Shown here piece by piece: positions 24,860 through 33,241 of a stretch of DNA of 64,000 nucleotides. Positions within the stretch are counted from its first letter, which is position 1, and every line of letters starts with the position of its first letter. The DNA comes from Rothia mucilaginosa ATCC 25296 (GTDB taxonomy: Bacteria; Actinomycetota; Actinomycetes; Actinomycetales; Micrococcaceae). The notes under the pieces are model-generated. The model saw nothing but the letters and a program-made list of their open reading frames with translations, did no database searches and had not been told where the DNA came from. Position numbers and translations under genes: made by a program. The stretch is from the NCBI RefSeq assembly GCF_000175615.1, contig NZ_ACVO01000003.1:36744-100743 (forward strand), given 5' to 3'.

Positions 24860-26488
24860 ATGTCCTCACTTCCGAACTCTAAGTCTTCATTCCTCCGCGC
24901 GGCTCGGAATTATAGCGCGCTCGCACTGGCGGGCGTGATGATCCTGCCGCTGACCCCGACGTTAGCCCGGGACGCAGCGCCCACCGCAAACGCGCCCGTT
25001 GCTAACGCACCGACTGCCAATACCCCCGCCCCTGCAACTCAGGATGTCGCGGATGAGCCGTCTTTCACCGTTGTCTATGAGGATTACTACTACCAGGACG
25101 GCCGTGACGTCTTCAAGCAAGAGGGCGACGGCCTGTACACCGGTGAGGACAGTAAAATTACGGTTCTGGGCACCGGCTTCACCAAGGAGTGGCGCAAGCA
25201 GCACGGCAAGGTAGTCATCTACATCGCGCCCGAGGAGAACGTCCCCTACAACGCCCATCAGGTGACCGATACCCTCTTGCGGTTTGAAGAGGGCAAGGAC
25301 TTCACCATTGACGATGATGGCACCTTTGTCGCCCCTCTGAATGTTGAGGCTAATACTTTGCCGAGTTACTACACCCTCACGGAGTATTTCCCGGATATGA
25401 CTCTGGACAAGGTGCGTTACGAGGTTGGCATCCTCGCCGAGCCCGAGGGCCAGCCGCAGTCAACCGTTCAGGATATCTGGGCTCGCAAGAACGTTGTGAC
25501 GCATCACGGTCTGAGCACCAATGATTATCACTTCGATACCTTCGCACCTAAGTTGAAATACGACGCTTTGAAGGACCCCACGAAGGATCAGGAGCTGCTG
25601 ATTCAGGGTCAGGGCTTCGTAGGGAATGACATTCCCGGCGCTGAGGGCATGATGTACGTCATTCGTGAGAAGGGCACGGGTTCCCCCGTCCTGGTTATGA
25701 GCGAGATGAAGCATTATGTCCACGGTGATGATGAATACGAGACGGGCCTGGAGGGAGGCTTCGCTTTCGTCAATCTCAAGATTCCCGCGAACACGCTGGA
25801 TCCGTCCAAGCAGTACGTCATTGAGGCGTGGAGCGACTACGGTTACCCCAGCAAGACGGATAAGACTCTCATCACCCCGATGGTGGGTTTTGCCCCGGAG
25901 CACCGCGGCGTTCTTTTGGCGCACCAGGATTTGAAGTTTGAGGGTGTCCAGCGGTTCACGAATGCTTACGTACCCGTAGAGGAACGTATGTACTTTTCGA
26001 CATCGCTGAACGACGAGGAACAGAAGCAGCCTGCCACCCGCGGTGAGCTGGCTTCCGCCCTTTATGAGATGAAGGGCAGCCCCAAGGTGGACCTTCCTGA
26101 AGTCTCTCCGTGGCCGGATGTGAAGACGGACAATCCGAACTACGCCGCCTACATTTGGGCTCGTGAAAAGGGCGTTACTTTCGGCGGACCTGACGGAAAG
26201 TTCCACGCGGAGGACGGTCTCACGAATGCAACCGTTGCCGCAATGATTTACCGTGCGTCTGGTTCACCGGAAGTATCAGGTGTTTCGTCATTCCCGGATG
26301 TTACGCCGGATTCCGCATTCTATCGTGAGATTCTGTGGGCTACCCAGCAGAATGTTATTACTCCCGAGACCGGCATGTTTGAACCGAATCATGCTGTGAC
26401 CCGCATTGAGTTGGAGTGGATGTTGTTTTATTACCGGCATCGTGTGATGAACCCTATCACTACCGGTCTATATCGCATTGCTAACTAA
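24860..26488 (+). CDS. SLH-domain surface protein (SSLPN subfamily), last of cluster
   Basis: Protein of 542 residues and last of the array. Signal peptide less regular than in its siblings (LALAGVMILPLTPTLAR). The linker carries the repeated unit APVANAPTANTPAP. First module with TGEDSKITVLGTGFTKEWRK (about 95), IPT-like module LKYDALKDPTKDQELLIQG (about 235), SLH region from about 390. The second SLH unit has drifted: GVTFGGPDGKFHAEDG replaces the usual FGWSDGKFHA, so the conserved Trp is lost. The C-terminus is extended by about 13 residues after the last unit. Confidence 0.9.
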   Translation: MSSLPNSKSSFLRAARNYSALALAGVMILPLTPTLARDAAPTANAPVANAPTANTPAPATQDVADEPSFTVVYEDYYYQDGRDVFKQEGDGLYTGEDSKITVLGTGFTKEWRKQHGKVVIYIAPEENVPYNAHQVTDTLLRFEEGKDFTIDDDGTFVAPLNVEANTLPSYYTLTEYFPDMTLDKVRYEVGILAEPEGQPQSTVQDIWARKNVVTHHGLSTNDYHFDTFAPKLKYDALKDPTKDQELLIQGQGFVGNDIPGAEGMMYVIREKGTGSPVLVMSEMKHYVHGDDEYETGLEGGFAFVNLKIPANTLDPSKQYVIEAWSDYGYPSKTDKTLITPMVGFAPEHRGVLLAHQDLKFEGVQRFTNAYVPVEERMYFSTSLNDEEQKQPATRGELASALYEMKGSPKVDLPEVSPWPDVKTDNPNYAAYIWAREKGVTFGGPDGKFHAEDGLTNATVAAMIYRASGSPEVSGVSSFPDVTPDSAFYREILWATQQNVITPETGMFEPNHAVTRIELEWMLFYYRHRVMNPITTGLYRIAN

Positions 26489-26522
26489 GTAGGCCAGGTA
26501 ACTAAGTAGGCCGGCCGGTTCT

Positions 26523-26562
26523 AGCCCGGGCACCTCGTCACAACGGACGGGGTGCCCGGGCT
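26523..26562. terminator. Bidirectional terminator between SLH cluster and nif3
   Basis: Arms AGCCCGGGCACCTCGTC / GACGGGGTGCCCGGGCT, with a six-base loop, between convergent genes. No strong T-run on either side. Confidence 0.65.
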
Positions 26563-26608
26563 CTTACGCGCTGAGGGAATCCGCGCGGATTCTTCTAGAA
26601 TTCTCGCC

Positions 26609-27541
26609 CTAGAGTTCCCACGCGGGGGCTGCGGCGGTGCTTGCCGAGTGCGCGTCCTGACCGGTTGCCATGCCGGTGGAGACGGTGAAGTCCCACGGGT
26701 CACTGTTGAGTGCAGACAGCTTCGTTTCGATGGTGAAACCGCGCTCAGCGAGCAGGGCGCGCAGGCGGTTTGCCGCCGAACGCAACCACAGCGATTCGCT
26801 GGCGGCGTGGGAGCAGTCAATCAGGGCGATGTTGCTGCCGTCAACTCGTGCGGTTTCGCGGAATTCGCTGGCGGGGTGGTGGCGCAGGTCGGCGGTAATG
26901 TACACCTGCGCGTCGGTGGCGCGCACAGCGTCAAAGAGGGAGTCACCGGCACCACCGCAGAGGGCGACGCGGCGGATCGGCTGGTCGGCGCGTCCGGCGA
27001 TGCGCAGGCCACCGGCGGTTGCGGGCAGTGCCGTAGCGAGGCGTTCTGCAAGCTCCTTGAGGGTGATTTCTTCGGGCAGGGTGCCGAGGCGGCCGGTGCC
27101 TACTGCGTGTTCCTGTTCGTCGAGTACCTGGGTTTGCGCTTCGGTGAGCGGTTCGCGGTCAATCAGACCGATAGCGTCACAGAGTGCTTCGTTCACGCCT
27201 TCAACGGCGGCATCTGCGTTGGTGTGCGCGCCGAGCAGGCCACATCCGCCTTCGATAAGGGTGTGCAGCACATTGCCCTTGTAGTCGCTGTCGGGGATGA
27301 ACTTTGCGCCGCGTAGCAGTAGCGGGTGGTGGGTGATGAGTAGCTGCGCGCCTTCGGCTACGGCTTCTTCGGCGGTGGCGGTGAGGGCGTCTACTGCGAA
27401 GAGGACGGTGCTCACTTTGGCGGCGCCACGTCCGGCGACGAGGCCGGAGGCGTCCCATCCGGCGGCGAGCTGCGGCGGGAAGAGTGTGTGGAAGGCGTCG
27501 ACGACTTCTGCGAGGGTGGGGGTTTCTAGTTTTTCAGTCAT
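26609..27541 (-). CDS. Nif3/DUF34-family dinuclear metal protein
   Basis: Protein of 310 residues, within the usual 250-370 range of the Nif3-like (YbgI/YqfO/DUF34) family. Motifs visible: DASGLVAG near residue 30, the metal-binding LLITHHPLLLRGAK near 68-81, GAHTNADAA near 104, and the C-terminal DCSHAASE near 270, whose His and Glu complete the dinuclear site. The family forms hexameric rings in the cytoplasm; its physiological reaction is still unsettled. In many actinobacteria it sits next to a zinc-ribbon/RNase H gene, but here it neighbours msrA, divergently, with a 129-base shared promoter region. Confidence 0.93.
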   Translation of the reverse strand: MTEKLETPTLAEVVDAFHTLFPPQLAAGWDASGLVAGRGAAKVSTVLFAVDALTATAEEAVAEGAQLLITHHPLLLRGAKFIPDSDYKGNVLHTLIEGGCGLLGAHTNADAAVEGVNEALCDAIGLIDREPLTEAQTQVLDEQEHAVGTGRLGTLPEEITLKELAERLATALPATAGGLRIAGRADQPIRRVALCGGAGDSLFDAVRATDAQVYITADLRHHPASEFRETARVDGSNIALIDCSHAASESLWLRSAANRLRALLAERGFTIETKLSALNSDPWDFTVSTGMATGQDAHSASTAAAPAWEL

Positions 27542-27670
27542 ATCTCTATTGTGGCAGGTGGCGCGGCGGGGCAGGTGGCGGTTTACGCCAAAGCCTGCAG
27601 TAGCGCAGGAATATTATGCGGTCCTACGGTGTTCTTTAGGTAGTGTGGTTTTATAGTTCAAGGAGGAATC

Positions 27671-28192
27671 ATGACTGATGTTGTTCTTGCCGGCGGCTGT
27701 TTCTGGTGCCTGGATGCGGTGTACCGCCAGTTCCGCGGGGTTGAGGCGAGCGTCTGCGGCTACACGGGCGGCGAGACTCCCGACCCTGATTATCGTTCGG
27801 TGTGTTCGGGTGCGACCGGTCACCAGGAGGCGCTGAAGCTCAGCTTCGACCCGCAGGTCATCGATTTGGATACGGTGTTGGATATTTTCTTCACGAGCCA
27901 CGACCCGACCAGCTGGGATCGTCAGGGCGCGGATACCGGTTCGCAGTACCGTTCGGTGCTTTTCTACGCGGATGAGCAGCAGCGTGAGGCGTTTGAGCGT
28001 GCGGTGGCGCGTGCTCAGCAGCTGTACTCCTCCCCCATTGTTACGGAGATTAAGCCGCTGGGCGTGTTCTATGAGGCTGAGGAGTATCACCAGAACTATT
28101 ACGCGTTGAATCCGGCGCAGGGTTATTGTGCGTTTGTGGTGAGCCCGAAGGTGGCTCATGCGCGCCGTAATTTTGCGCATCTGCTCCGTTAG
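27671..28192 (+). CDS. msrA: Peptide-methionine (S)-S-oxide reductase MsrA
   Basis: Protein of 173 residues, standard length. It reduces methionine-S-sulfoxide in proteins and free methionine in the cytoplasm, using thioredoxin. The signature GGCFWC is at residues 8-13, with Cys10 as the catalytic Cys, followed by GYTGG, the HDPTSWDRQGADTGSQYRS segment, and EEYHQNYY near the end. The start is fixed by a perfect AGGAGG four bases upstream of the ATG. It stands alone, with its own terminator, and has no msrB beside it. Confidence 0.97.
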   Translation: MTDVVLAGGCFWCLDAVYRQFRGVEASVCGYTGGETPDPDYRSVCSGATGHQEALKLSFDPQVIDLDTVLDIFFTSHDPTSWDRQGADTGSQYRSVLFYADEQQREAFERAVARAQQLYSSPIVTEIKPLGVFYEAEEYHQNYYALNPAQGYCAFVVSPKVAHARRNFAHLLR

Positions 28193-28230
28193 TCGGTGCG
28201 TCCGGTTCAGTCGAGGCGTATTACGTTGTT

Positions 28231-28274
28231 CACCCCGTAGCTGTCTTTTGTTGTGTGGCAGCTACGGGGTGTCT
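28231..28274 (+). terminator. msrA terminator
   Basis: Perfect arms CACCCCGTAGCTG / CAGCTACGGGGTG, then TCTTC. Confidence 0.8.
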
Positions 28275-28336
28275 TCGTATGCGCCCGGCTATTTGTTGTT
28301 CTCCTGTGCTTTACGGTTGCTATAAGGTGCGCCCGG

Positions 28337-28342
28337 TATGAT
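28337..28342 (+). promoter_or_regulatory. -10 box TATGAT (lipoprotein 1)
   Basis: TATGAT followed by GGGGGTGTCGACTCACTC; the same block stands at the same distance (52-53 bases) before the next two lipoprotein genes. No convincing -35. Confidence 0.5.
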
Positions 28343-28394
28343 GGGGGTGTCGACTCACTCCCCCTTGTCCGTTGACCTCACCGAAAGACTGCTG

Positions 28395-29159
28395 ATGACT
28401 AGATCTTCTTCTAAGCCCGTCGCCTTGAGCCGCCGCGCCGTGTTGGGTGCGGGCGGTGTTGGTCTTGCCGCTGTGTTGTCTGCGTGTGCGCGTACGGTGC
28501 ATCCGCCGGTTGATACTGCCGCCTCTGAGTCAGCGAGCGCGAGCGCCTCTGCTTCGCCGACGTTGCCGTCTGCGAATAAGTCGTATAAGGGTAAGGTCAC
28601 GTTCGATAACTTTGAGAAGAACGGCGAGTACGTTCCTGCCACGGCTGAGAAGAAGGCGCAGAACGTGCCCAAACCGATCATGCCGGAGAAGGTGCAGGAG
28701 CTGAGTATTGACGGTATCTATGCGCTGATTGGCTATTGGATTTCTAGCTTTAATTATTTGGCGTTGACGGGTGATATTGAGCCGATGAAGAAGACGGATC
28801 TTAGCACTGACTACACCAAGGAGCTTGAGCCGATGATTAAGCTCTATGAGACGGGGCGCGGCTGGATTTATGACACGAGTGAGCCGATGTCTGTGTACCT
28901 GCTGACGGATACCCCCACGCAGATTGAGGGTGACCGTATTCTTTATTTCTGGCGTGCTCGTTCTCTGGTTGATCAGAATGCGAAGAGGCATCTGACGGAG
29001 GGCGATAACCGCGATAAGGCCCTTACGGGGGCTGAAGATTCTCAGGGTCAGGCGATGAGGATTGTTGTGGAGTATAAGGAGGGTGCTTGGTTTATGAGCA
29101 CTCAGAAAGATAAGGATGGTGATAAGAGCACGGAATCTGCGAGCCCCTCGGCATCCTAG
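28395..29159 (+). CDS. Lipoprotein 1, DUF6318-like family
   Basis: Protein of 254 residues and first of ten tandem paralogues. Signal sequence with twin Arg (SRRAVLG) and lipobox LSAC, lipidated Cys31; the RR suggests Tat export. A Ser/Ala-rich linker follows (about 38-55), then the globular domain with the family landmarks YKGKVTFDNFEKNGEYVPAT, KKAQNVPKP and YALIGYWISSFNYLALTGD. The domain resembles what I recall as DUF6318 in Micrococcales lipoproteins; function unknown. This copy lacks the CASDIRPL start of the mature chain seen in most siblings. Start chosen at MTRSSSK, where a GAAAG-type site fits. Confidence 0.88.
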   Translation: MTRSSSKPVALSRRAVLGAGGVGLAAVLSACARTVHPPVDTAASESASASASASPTLPSANKSYKGKVTFDNFEKNGEYVPATAEKKAQNVPKPIMPEKVQELSIDGIYALIGYWISSFNYLALTGDIEPMKKTDLSTDYTKELEPMIKLYETGRGWIYDTSEPMSVYLLTDTPTQIEGDRILYFWRARSLVDQNAKRHLTEGDNRDKALTGAEDSQGQAMRIVVEYKEGAWFMSTQKDKDGDKSTESASPSAS

Positions 29160-29241
29160 TCCACTAATTGCAGCTTTTTAGACCTTTCTTCACAAAAGGA
29201 TGCAAGTGGAAACGTTTGATATCTATTTGCATACTTTAGGG

Positions 29242-29247
29242 TATGAT
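29242..29247 (+). promoter_or_regulatory. -10 box TATGAT (lipoprotein 2)
   Basis: TATGAT followed by GGGGTTGTCAACTCACTC, conserved with the neighbouring copies. Confidence 0.5.
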
Positions 29248-29300
29248 GGGGTTGTCAACTCACTCTATTTCCTTTGTTGACTTCCTTTGAAAGGCTGATT

Positions 29301-30101
29301 ATGACGAGCCCTTCCCCCATATCTACCCGTGTGAACCGCCGCGTGGCGCTGGGTGCGACCGCCGCTGGTGCACTTGCCGCGTTGACCGCTTGTGCCAGCG
29401 ATATTCGTCCACTGGCTGATGGCTCGGCGTCTAACTCTACTTCCGGTTCTGCTAGTGCATCCGCGAGCGCTTCAGCTAGTGCCTCACCCAGTGCCTCGGC
29501 TAGCGCTTCGCCTTCTGCTTCTTCCGGCAAGCATTATAAGGGCCTCGTGAAGTTCGATAACTTCGAGAAGAACGGCGAGTACGTTCCGGCGACCGCCACT
29601 CATAAGGCGCAGAATGTGCCGAAGCCTCTCGTTCCGGCGAACATGAACGAGCAGAACGTTGACGGTATTTACGCGTTCGTTAGTTATTGGTTGGCGAGTT
29701 CCAACTATCTGCTAATGACCGGCGATACTGAGCCGCTGCAGAAGATTGAATCTGCGGATGCGCTGGAGAATTACCGGAATTTGACGGTTGCCTATGAAAA
29801 TAATGCGGGCTGGCTCTACGGTGCGGATACTCCTATTATTCTTGAGTTGCTTTCTGATTCACCGCAGAAAATTTCCGGTAGCCGAATTCGCTATGACTGG
29901 TTGGGATACATGAGTTACAGCGCGGACATGAAGATTCACGCTGAAGGTCAGGGCCCTGATGAACCCTTTATGGAGGATAGCTCGCGGGAACTGACGAAGG
30001 TTGGTGTGGAGTACAAGGACGGTAAGTGGATTATGCTCACCGGCGATGAGAGCTCTTCTTCGGCGGCTTCCGATTCTTCTTCGAGTTCTTCTTCTGTCTA
30101 A
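29301..30101 (+). CDS. Lipoprotein 2, DUF6318-like family
   Basis: Protein of 266 residues. Twin-Arg signal (VNRRVALG) and lipobox LTAC with Cys31, then SDIRPL. The Ser/Ala/Pro linker is the longest of the family (about residues 40-75, alternating SA and SP), probably a flexible wall-spanning stalk. The globular domain has YKGLVKFDNFEKNGEYVPAT, YAFVSYWLASSNYLLMTGD and GWLYGADTP; the C-terminal tail is a run of Ser. The first residues MTSPSP follow GAAAGGCTGATT. The next gene is its nearest copy, including the untranslated leader and the 3' terminator. Confidence 0.88.
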   Translation: MTSPSPISTRVNRRVALGATAAGALAALTACASDIRPLADGSASNSTSGSASASASASASASPSASASASPSASSGKHYKGLVKFDNFEKNGEYVPATATHKAQNVPKPLVPANMNEQNVDGIYAFVSYWLASSNYLLMTGDTEPLQKIESADALENYRNLTVAYENNAGWLYGADTPIILELLSDSPQKISGSRIRYDWLGYMSYSADMKIHAEGQGPDEPFMEDSSRELTKVGVEYKDGKWIMLTGDESSSSAASDSSSSSSSV

Positions 30102-30141
30102 GCACCTATCCTATGGGTAAGGTCTAACGGCTTAAGATAGG

Positions 30142-30174
30142 CTTCTCTCTCTCTCTCTCTCCCCTCCCCCCCCC
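30142..30174 (+). repeat. CT dinucleotide tract followed by poly-C
   Basis: About eight TC units, then CCCCT and nine C, inserted in the terminator region after lipoprotein 2. The equivalent position after lipoprotein 3 reads only CTTCTCCCCCGCC, so this copy has expanded. Confidence 0.85.
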
Positions 30175-30206
30175 GCGGTAATGCACCGTGGGCGGGGGTT
30201 TCTTTA
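30170..30206 (+). terminator. Terminator of lipoprotein 2
   Basis: Arms CCCCCGC / GCGGGGG around GGTAATGCACCGTGG, then TTTCTTT. The same stem-loop occurs at 31223-31262. Confidence 0.7.
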
Positions 30207-30321
30207 TGCCGGAACTCGGTGATGCTTTGCTGCGGCATTTAGATTGCTTTGCAGCGGTATTAGGTTGCTTTGTCATCGGCACTCGATGACGGCTACTGCC
30301 GGGTATCTGCGTGTTTGCCGG

Positions 30322-30327
30322 TATGAT
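30322..30327 (+). promoter_or_regulatory. -10 box TATGAT (lipoprotein 3)
   Basis: TATGAT followed by GGAGGTGTCAATTCACTC, conserved with the two upstream copies. Confidence 0.5.
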
Positions 30328-30380
30328 GGAGGTGTCAATTCACTCAATTTCCTTTGCTGACTTCTTTTGAAAGGCTGATA

Positions 30381-31031
30381 ATGATGAGCCCTTCCCCCGT
30401 CTCTGCTGGTGTGAGCCGTCGCGTGGCGTTGGGTGCTACCAGTGCCAGCGTGCTGGCGGCATTGACTGCGTGCGCTAGCGATATCCGTCCGCTTGCTGAT
30501 AGTTCCCCCTCCGGTGAGGCTTCGGCGAGTGCGTCCGAAAGCGCATCCGCGAGCGCTTCGGCATCGGCTTCGTCTTCCTCTTCTGACAAGTCCTATAAGG
30601 GCCTTGTGAAGTTCGATAACTTCGAGAAGAAGGGTGAGTACGTTCCTGCCACGGCTGAGAAGAAGGCACAGAACGTGCCCAAACCTCTCGTTCCGGCGAA
30701 CATGAACGAACAGAGTGTTGATGGCATGTATGCGTTCATTGGCTACTGGCTGGCGAGCTTCAACTATGTGCTGATGACCGGTGATGCTGAGCCGATGAAG
30801 AAGGCTGACCCTGCAGATGTGTATGCGAAGAGCCTGCAGGAATTTACGTTGATGTACGAGAGTGATCTGGGCTGGATGTACGGTGCGGATACCCCGGTTA
30901 CTATGGAGTTGATTAGTAGTGCACCGCAGAAGCCTTCCGGTAGCGGCACCCGTTACTACTGGCCGGGCTACATGAACTACAGCGCAGATGCGAAGATTCA
31001 TCGTGAGGGTAAGTCTGACCTACCCTTTTAA
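30381..31031 (+). CDS. Lipoprotein 3, DUF6318-like, truncated by frameshift
   Basis: The open part is 216 residues: signal with VSRRVALG, lipobox LTAC (Cys31), SDIRPLAD, Ser/Ala linker, and the domain with YKGLVKFDNFEKKGEYVPAT and YAFIGYWLASFNYVLMTGD. It stops after KSDLPF at a TAA that directly follows CCCTTT. Siblings continue for about 45 residues. The missing part (KLMKAAVEYKDGKWFMLTG) is present downstream one frame over. One extra T in the TTTT run (31026-31029) explains the break. The truncated product could still be secreted but would lack the last strands of the domain. Confidence 0.8.
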   Translation: MMSPSPVSAGVSRRVALGATSASVLAALTACASDIRPLADSSPSGEASASASESASASASASASSSSSDKSYKGLVKFDNFEKKGEYVPATAEKKAQNVPKPLVPANMNEQSVDGMYAFIGYWLASFNYVLMTGDAEPMKKADPADVYAKSLQEFTLMYESDLGWMYGADTPVTMELISSAPQKPSGSGTRYYWPGYMNYSADAKIHREGKSDLPF

Positions 31032-31164
31032 GACGGCTTCTAGCCCGAACGGCAAGCTGATGAAGGCTGCTGTGGAGTATAAGGACGGTAAGTGGTTTAT
31101 GCTTACCGGTAATGAGGGCTCTTCTTCGTCGGCTTCCGCTTCTTCTAGCTCTTCTGCTGCCTAG
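31024..31164 (+). pseudogene. Out-of-frame 3' end of lipoprotein 3
   Basis: The second frame reads PFKTASSPNGKLMKAAVEY, then KDGKWFMLTGNEGSSSSAS, and a Ser tail to TAG at 31162-31164. This matches the C-terminus of lipoprotein 2 (VEYKDGKWIMLTGDESSSS). Confidence 0.8.
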
Positions 31165-31222
31165 GTCTTCTGTCTAGACCCCACCATAACGGTTCAGGCA
31201 TAACAGCTTGAGGTAGGCTTCT

Positions 31223-31262
31223 CCCCCGCCTGCGGTAATGCACCGTGGGCGGGGGCTTCTTT
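31223..31262 (+). terminator. Terminator of lipoprotein 3
   Basis: Arms CCCCCGCC / GGCGGGGG around TGCGGTAATGCACCGTG, followed by CTTCTTTAT. Confidence 0.75.
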
Positions 31263-31360
31263 ATGTCGAGACTTTGCCGAAACTCTGCCGGAACTCTGTG
31301 GAAATACAGGGAATACTCAGGCGAAAACCCCGCGGATGGCCGGGGTCGGCTGAGAGTGCC

Positions 31361-31394
31361 TCGGGTACGCTTAACGTATATACATTGACGTACT
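31361..31394 (+). promoter_or_regulatory. Conserved upstream element (lipoprotein 4)
   Basis: Starts TCGGGTACGCTTAACG and contains TATACATTGACGTACT. It is nearly the same as 32355-32389 and related to 35064-35089, each standing 20-85 bases before a lipoprotein start. It probably contains the promoter (TACATT or TACACT as -10). Confidence 0.5.
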
Positions 31395-31470
31395 ACATAT
31401 GGTCTTTACCTGCAGGTTTGAGCCTCGTGCTGACGGCTTTGTGGGTGAAGGATCCGACGAAGGACTTCCG

Positions 31471-32223
31471 ATGACTACTTTCTTCACTCGACGTACCGCT
31501 CTGGGTGTTGCTGTTGCGGGTGCACTTTCTGCGTTGACGGCGTGCGCTAGCGATATTCGCCCACTGGCTGGCAGTACCGGCTCGGCTTCTCCGTCGGAGG
31601 CGGCGACCACCTCCGAATCTGCGTCTGCATCGGCGTCTCCTTCTGCTTCGGCGCCTGCGAGTGCTTCTGTAGCCTCGGGTCTTCCGTCTTCGGGTAAGTC
31701 CTATAAGGGTCCAATGAAGTTTGATAGCTATGAGAAGACCGGTGAGTACGTTCCGGCGAGCGCTACGCAGATGGCTCAGAATATGCCGAAGCCTGTTCCT
31801 CCAGCGAATATGAAGGAGCACAGCGTTGATGGTGCGTATGCTTTCTTAAGTTTCTGGCTGGCGAGCTTGAATTACCTCATGATGACGGGTAACCCTGGTC
31901 CGATTGAGATCGTTTACCATGATGGTTACGGCTGGGAGAAGTATCCCAGCACGATTAAGCTGTATGCGTCGGGTTTGGGTTGGGTGTACGGTACGGAAAC
32001 TCCGTATATTGTTGAGCTGCTGACGGATGCGCCTCGTGAGGTGCCGGGTAGCAATAATACTCGCTTTATTTGGGAGGGCTATTCCTACATGGATCCCAAG
32101 ATGATACGGCATTACAATGGTCAGCCGGAGAAGGCGACGAGTGCTGATGAATCGAAGAAGAAGGTGGCGAGGTTCCGACTGGATTACAAGGACGGCAAGT
32201 GGGAGTTGTCTAGCGCCGCATAG
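31471..32223 (+). CDS. Lipoprotein 4, DUF6318-like family
   Basis: Protein of 250 residues and first of the subgroup that begins M-T/A/P/S-T-F-x-x-R-R. Signal TRRTALG, lipobox LTAC with Cys25, then SDIRPLAG. Linker about 30-68 (Ser/Ala/Pro). Domain: YKGPMKFDSYEKTGEYVPAS, YAFLSFWLASLNYLMMTGN and LGWVYGTETPYIVELLTDAP. The acidic residue of the usual TGD motif is replaced by Asn here. Start at MTTFFTRR after GAAGGACTTCCG, the same context as the next gene. Confidence 0.87.
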   Translation: MTTFFTRRTALGVAVAGALSALTACASDIRPLAGSTGSASPSEAATTSESASASASPSASAPASASVASGLPSSGKSYKGPMKFDSYEKTGEYVPASATQMAQNMPKPVPPANMKEHSVDGAYAFLSFWLASLNYLMMTGNPGPIEIVYHDGYGWEKYPSTIKLYASGLGWVYGTETPYIVELLTDAPREVPGSNNTRFIWEGYSYMDPKMIRHYNGQPEKATSADESKKKVARFRLDYKDGKWELSSAA

Positions 32224-32271
32224 TTGCCGTATTGCTGAAGGTTCCCTCGCATGCTGACTTCTCATGATGGA

Positions 32272-32315
32272 AGACCCCACACCTGGTAAAACGCTGGGTG
32301 TGGGGTCTTAATTTT
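32272..32315 (+). terminator. Terminator of lipoprotein 4
   Basis: Arms AGACCCCACACC / GGTGTGGGGTCT followed by TAATTTTC. Confidence 0.85.
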
Positions 32316-32354
32316 CTGAACATTCGAAGTGGTCTCGGGGCTATGTGGCGGCTC

Positions 32355-32389
32355 TCGGGTAACCTTAAAGGTGTATACATTGACGTACT
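32355..32389 (+). promoter_or_regulatory. Conserved upstream element (lipoprotein 5)
   Basis: TCGGGTAACCTTAAAGG followed by TGTATACATTGACGTACT, matching 31361-31394. Confidence 0.5.
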
Positions 32390-32473
32390 GATAGGTCTTT
32401 ACAGGGCGTCTACGCCTGCTCTGGCGCACGGTGTTTTTATCTGTTCTGTATAGGTTCCAACGAAGGGCTTCCG

Positions 32474-33202
32474 ATGACTACCTTCTTCACTCGACGTACT
32501 CTCCTGGGCGTGGGTGCGACCGGTATTCTTGCGGCGCTGACTGCGTGCGCTACTGATATTCGTCCGCTGTCGCAGGGCTCGGGTGGTTCCTCTGGTTCAG
32601 CTTCTGGTGCGGCTTCCTCTTCTGCGAGCGCCTCTGCGTCGCCTTCTCCTACCGATGATCACACGCCCGGCTCATACGTGGGCCCGATTAAGTTCAATAA
32701 CTACGAGCGGAGCGGCACCTACATTCCGGCGAGTGCGGAGGCGCCGGCGCAGAACGTGCCGAAGCCTCTTATCCCGGAGAAGATGAAGGAGAACAGCCCC
32801 GAGGGTGCTTACGCTCTGATGGGTTATTGGCTTGCTTCCCAGAATTATCTGATTCTGACCGGCGATGTTGAGCCGCTGATGAAGGCGGATCCTGCGAAGG
32901 CTTTTTTGAGGAACTCTAGGACCATGATTAAGCTCTACGAGTCGGGTCTGGGTTGGATTTACGGTTCGGATCAGCCGTACAAGATTGAGATTGCGGAGAA
33001 TGAGCTTCAGCCGGTTGCTAATAAGCAGGACCGTTATGAATGGCTTGTGACTGTTGCTTATGATCCTGCCGCTAAGTACCACATTGAGGGTGAGCCTGAC
33101 GCGACTATCGTTGAGGAGGAAAAGACGATTCCTCGCACGACGAAGTTCATCATGGAGTACAAAGAGGGCATGTGGCGCATGCTCTTGGACAATAACAGTT
33201 AA
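32474..33202 (+). CDS. Lipoprotein 5, DUF6318-like family
   Basis: Protein of 242 residues. Signal TRRTLLG, lipobox LTAC, Cys25, then ATDIRPLSQ. The linker is richer in Gly (GSGGSSGSASGAAS). Domain: YVGPIKFNNYERSGTYIPAS, YALMGYWLASQNYLILTGD and LGWIYGSDQPYKIEI; the end lacks the Ser tail found in lipoproteins 1-3. It follows lipoprotein 4 with its own promoter element and terminator between, so the copies are separately transcribed here. Confidence 0.87.
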   Translation: MTTFFTRRTLLGVGATGILAALTACATDIRPLSQGSGGSSGSASGAASSSASASASPSPTDDHTPGSYVGPIKFNNYERSGTYIPASAEAPAQNVPKPLIPEKMKENSPEGAYALMGYWLASQNYLILTGDVEPLMKADPAKAFLRNSRTMIKLYESGLGWIYGSDQPYKIEIAENELQPVANKQDRYEWLVTVAYDPAAKYHIEGEPDATIVEEEKTIPRTTKFIMEYKEGMWRMLLDNNS

Positions 33203-33241
33203 ATTCCGCTCCTTCTGATACTCACTACTTAAGGATTTCTG

